Assembly: GCA_016703225.1 (NCBI GenBank)
Contig: JADJCM010000003.1
Coordinates: 496,001 to 560,000, forward strand
Length of the DNA stretch: 64,000 nucleotides
Source: Lysobacterales bacterium
GTDB taxonomy: Bacteria; Pseudomonadota; Gammaproteobacteria; Xanthomonadales; Ahniellaceae
Reading direction: 5' to 3'
Shown here: positions 61,238-64,000 of the stretch, one piece after another
How the letters are laid out: each line of letters begins with the position of its first letter
How positions within the stretch are numbered: the first letter of the stretch is position 1
Position numbers and translations under genes: made by a program
Notes under the pieces: generated by a model
Database searches by the model: none
What the model saw: the letters and a program-made list of their open reading frames with translations, nothing else
Told to the model about the DNA's origin: nothing

Positions 61238-64000
61238 ATGCGACTTTCGACGATCAAACTCTCCGGCTTCAAGTCCTTCGTCGATCCGACGACCCTTCAT
61301 CTCCCGACCAACATGACCGGCGTCGTCGGTCCGAACGGGTGCGGCAAGTCGAACATCATCGACGCCATCCGCTGGGTGATGGGCGAGAGCGCGGCCAGCC
61401 GCCTGCGCGGCGACGCCATCACCGACGTGATCTTCTCCGGCTCCGGCCAGCGCAAGCCGGTCGGCAGTGCCCAGGTCGAACTGATCTTCGACAACTCCGA
61501 TGGCACCATCCAGGGCGAATACGCGAACTTCAACGAGATCTCGATCAAGCGCCAGGTCAGTCGCGACGGCCAGTCGAACTATTTCCTTAACAACGCCCGG
61601 TGCCGCCGTCGCGATATCGTCGACGTGTTCCTCGGCACCGGCCTCGGTGCACGCAGCTACTCGATCATCGAGCAGGGCATGATCAGCCAGATCGTCGAAG
61701 CGCGTCCTGAAGACTTGCGCCTGCATCTCGAAGAAGCCGCCGGCATCTCCAAGTACAAGGAGCGCCGCAAGGAAACCGAATCGCGCATCAAGTCGACGCG
61801 CGAAAATCTCGATCGCCTGAGCGATCTGCGCCAGGAAGTCGACAAGCACCTCGACCATCTCAATCGCCAGGCCAAGCAGGCCGAGCGTTACCAGAAGCTC
61901 AAGGCCGAGCATGCCCGCGTCGACGCCGAACTCAAGGCGCTGCACCTGCGCGAACTGCAGGGCGAGCTCGATGCCCGCGGCCAGGCTTTGCGCCAGATCG
62001 AATTGCGCAGCGAACAGCTGACCAGCGAGCAACGCGCGATCGAGGCGCGGCTCGAGGAAGAACGCGGCAAGCAGATCGAAGCGACCGATCACTTCAACAC
62101 GGTGCAGGGCGAGTTGTATCGAGTCGGCGGCGAGATCGCCCGCGTCGAGCAGCAGATCACCTACAACCGCGATCTCGCCGAGCGCCTGCAGCGCGCCGCG
62201 AAGGAAACCGACACCGCGCTGAACGAGGTGGCCGAACACATCCGCGGCGACCAGGAGCAGATCGAACTGCTGCGCGAGTCACTTGCCGAGTCCGAACCGC
62301 AGATCGAAACCCTGCAGATCGAGGCCGAGAATCGCCAGGAGGCAATGCGCGTAGCCGAAGCCGCGATCGTCGACTGGCAGTCGCGCTGGGATGCCTATGC
62401 GCGCGACAGCGGCGAAGCCGCGCGTGCCGCCGAGGTCGAACGCACGCGCCTGAACTTCCTCGACAAGCAGTCGCTGGATGCGGCGAATCGTCTTGCCCAG
62501 CTCGAGGACGAGCGCCGGAAGATGGATGTGGCAACGCTCAGCGACGGCGCCGAAGCTATGCTACTGCGCCAGGAAGAGACCAGGGAGAAGGTCGAGCAGC
62601 TGACCCAGATGCTCGATGAGCGCAAGCTCGCTCTCGGCCAGGTGCAGGAGCAGACGCGCGAACTGCAGCACCAGTTGAATGACGCGCGCAGTCGCCTGCA
62701 ATCGGCCAAGGGTCGGCTGTCTTCGCTCGAGGCGCTGCAGCATGCGGCACTCGGCCAGGAGAAGAACGCCGCGGCCGCGTGGTTCGACGCGGTCGGGCTC
62801 GGCAAGTCGCGTCGTCTCGGCGAGTCGCTGCGCGTGCAGGATGGCTGGGAGCGGGCGGTGGAAACCGTGCTCGCCGGCTGGCTCGAAGCCGCGATTGGCG
62901 ATGCACCGCACCAGTTCGGCGACGCGCTGGAGTCCCTGCAGGACGGCCAGATCACCGTTCTCGATGGTCGCAACGGCGCGGCCAGTGGCGACGATCGTTT
63001 GTCGGCGCGCGTGCAGGGACCGGCCGCGGCCATCGCCCAGCTCGATCGCGTGCGCGTCGCCGACTCGCTTGCGGCGGCCAAGCAGATCGCGGCGGGTCTC
63101 GGCCTCGGCGACTCGGTCGTCACCCCTGAGGGCGAGTGGCTCGGTCGCGATTGGCTGCGGGTGGCCAAGGGCAGCCAGGCCGGCAGCGGCGTGCTGGCGC
63201 GCGAGCGCGAGCTGCAAACGCTGGGTGAGAGCATCCAGACCCTGGACGCGCAGATCGAGGAGTTGATCGCGCACCAGGAAGAACTGAAGCAGGCGAACTT
63301 CGAAGCCGAGCGTGCGCGCGACGATGCCCAGCGTGACCTGTATTTCTCGCATCGGCAGTTGTCCGAGATCGCCGGGCAGATCCAGAGCGAACGCGGCAAG
63401 CTCGAAGCCGCACAGCAACGAACGACACGGATCGACGCCGAACTGGTCGAACTGCGCGCGCGCATCGAACAGGTCGATGCCGAGGCGCGCGAAGCGCGCG
63501 GACGACTGGATAGCGCAGTCATGGCCATGGGCGACCAGGAAGAGCTGCGGGTGCGCCTCGACGGCGAGCGTCGTCAGTTCCTGGAACGCCGCGAGGACGC
63601 ACGCGGTGCAGCGCGCGAAGCTTCCGAGCAGGCGCACCAGTTGGCTTTGCGCACGGAGTCCAAGCGTTCGGCGCTGTCCTCGCTGGAACAGTCGCTCGGG
63701 CGCATGCTGCAGCAGTTGGCGACGCTGCAGTCGCGCAAGTCGGAATTGGCCGACCAGATGGCCACGCAAAGCGACCCGGGGGTGCAGCTGGATGCCGAAC
63801 TACGCACCTATCTCGATCAGCGCATGCTGGTCGACAGGCGCCTGATCGAGGCGCGCAAGGCCCTGGAAACCTGCGATCTCGCGTTCCGATCGCTGGAGCA
63901 GGACCGTCATCGCGTCGAACGCGAACTCTCCGTCGAGCGCGAGAAGCTGTCCGGCGTGCGCCTGGAGGAGCAGAGCCTGCGCATGCGCGCCGACAGCCAC
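61238..64000 (+). CDS. smc: Chromosome-partition protein SMC (N-terminal part, runs off window)
   Basis: The frame stays open for 921 codons to the window edge. The N-terminal head has MRLSTIKLSGFKSFVDPT with Walker A GPNGCGKSNI (residues ~30-39) and the conserved LEEAAGISKYKERRKE. A long coiled coil follows from ~165 to ~500, then the hinge (AWFDAVGLGKSRRLGESL to GLGLGDSVVTPEGEWLG), and the coil resumes toward the C-terminus. The signature motif and Walker B lie beyond the window. Works with ScpA and ScpB encoded at 57.5-59.2 kb. Confidence 0.95.
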   Translation, partial: MRLSTIKLSGFKSFVDPTTLHLPTNMTGVVGPNGCGKSNIIDAIRWVMGESAASRLRGDAITDVIFSGSGQRKPVGSAQVELIFDNSDGTIQGEYANFNEISIKRQVSRDGQSNYFLNNARCRRRDIVDVFLGTGLGARSYSIIEQGMISQIVEARPEDLRLHLEEAAGISKYKERRKETESRIKSTRENLDRLSDLRQEVDKHLDHLNRQAKQAERYQKLKAEHARVDAELKALHLRELQGELDARGQALRQIELRSEQLTSEQRAIEARLEEERGKQIEATDHFNTVQGELYRVGGEIARVEQQITYNRDLAERLQRAAKETDTALNEVAEHIRGDQEQIELLRESLAESEPQIETLQIEAENRQEAMRVAEAAIVDWQSRWDAYARDSGEAARAAEVERTRLNFLDKQSLDAANRLAQLEDERRKMDVATLSDGAEAMLLRQEETREKVEQLTQMLDERKLALGQVQEQTRELQHQLNDARSRLQSAKGRLSSLEALQHAALGQEKNAAAAWFDAVGLGKSRRLGESLRVQDGWERAVETVLAGWLEAAIGDAPHQFGDALESLQDGQITVLDGRNGAASGDDRLSARVQGPAAAIAQLDRVRVADSLAAAKQIAAGLGLGDSVVTPEGEWLGRDWLRVAKGSQAGSGVLARERELQTLGESIQTLDAQIEELIAHQEELKQANFEAERARDDAQRDLYFSHRQLSEIAGQIQSERGKLEAAQQRTTRIDAELVELRARIEQVDAEAREARGRLDSAVMAMGDQEELRVRLDGERRQFLERREDARGAAREASEQAHQLALRTESKRSALSSLEQSLGRMLQQLATLQSRKSELADQMATQSDPGVQLDAELRTYLDQRMLVDRRLIEARKALETCDLAFRSLEQDRHRVERELSVEREKLSGVRLEEQSLRMRADSH

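Overview
The window looks like chromosomal DNA of a high-GC gammaproteobacterium, most likely from the Xanthomonadales (Lysobacteraceae/Rhodanobacteraceae). I infer this from the gene content (trmJ-suhB pair, yajC-secD-secF, scpA-scpB-rluB, yciI-bolA, smc), from the dispersed CTTCTCCC-type palindromic repeats, and from exported proteins ending in a D-G-F-E/D motif. No rRNA, tRNA or CRISPR array was found. The genus cannot be fixed from the sequence alone.

Layout. 1-4.6 kb: a tiny lysine-rich protein, an ECF sigma/putative anti-sigma pair, an N-formylglutamate deformylase-like gene, a lipoprotein, a DUF1456 (YehS-like) gene and a DUF1778/GNAT toxin-antitoxin pair. 4.6-10.1 kb: two membrane-protein genes, each lying immediately downstream of one copy of a 674-bp direct repeat that carries the 3' end of dadA; then intact dadA and mgtE. 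10.2-14.1 kb: a secreted beta-helix protein and a hybrid sensor kinase. 14.1-23.6 kb: a leftward defence operon with hsdR, a KilA-N gene, a fused hsdM-hsdS, a three-gene ABC-3C-type module and a terminal gene with a HEPN-like RNase motif. 23.66-28.18 kb: a 4.5-kb ISL3-type transposon carrying merR/merT/merP/merA, bounded by inverted repeats and a perfect 8-bp target duplication (AAAAAATA). It is inserted about 50 bp upstream of hsdR.

28.2-45 kb is mostly housekeeping: beta-CASP nuclease, M13 peptidase, phosphate transporter with its DUF47 partner, TSUP and CorC-type membrane proteins, ExoD, a GGDEF-EAL enzyme with a PhnD-like binding protein, trmJ, suhB, secF-secD-yajC. 45.2-50.3 kb: an alkyltransferase-like protein, RelBE and Phd-YoeB toxin-antitoxin pairs, an exported protein, an IS4-type remnant, a vapB remnant and a metallopeptidase with a broken C-terminal copy nearby. 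50.4-56 kb: a Ser/Thr kinase paired with an ECF sigma factor, next to a second beta-helix exported protein. 56-64 kb: rluB, scpB, scpA, yciI, bolA, a VapBC pair, queF and the first 921 codons of smc.

How the genes work together: scpA/scpB and smc encode the condensin complex; yajC/secD/secF assist protein export; the mer genes form a complete uptake-and-reduction set for Hg(II); the restriction, ABC-3C and HEPN genes are tightly coupled by stop/start overlaps and probably act as one defence locus. Four intact toxin-antitoxin pairs, three of them with an obvious palindromic operator at the promoter or ribosome binding site and the fourth with a looser one, mark the accessory portions.
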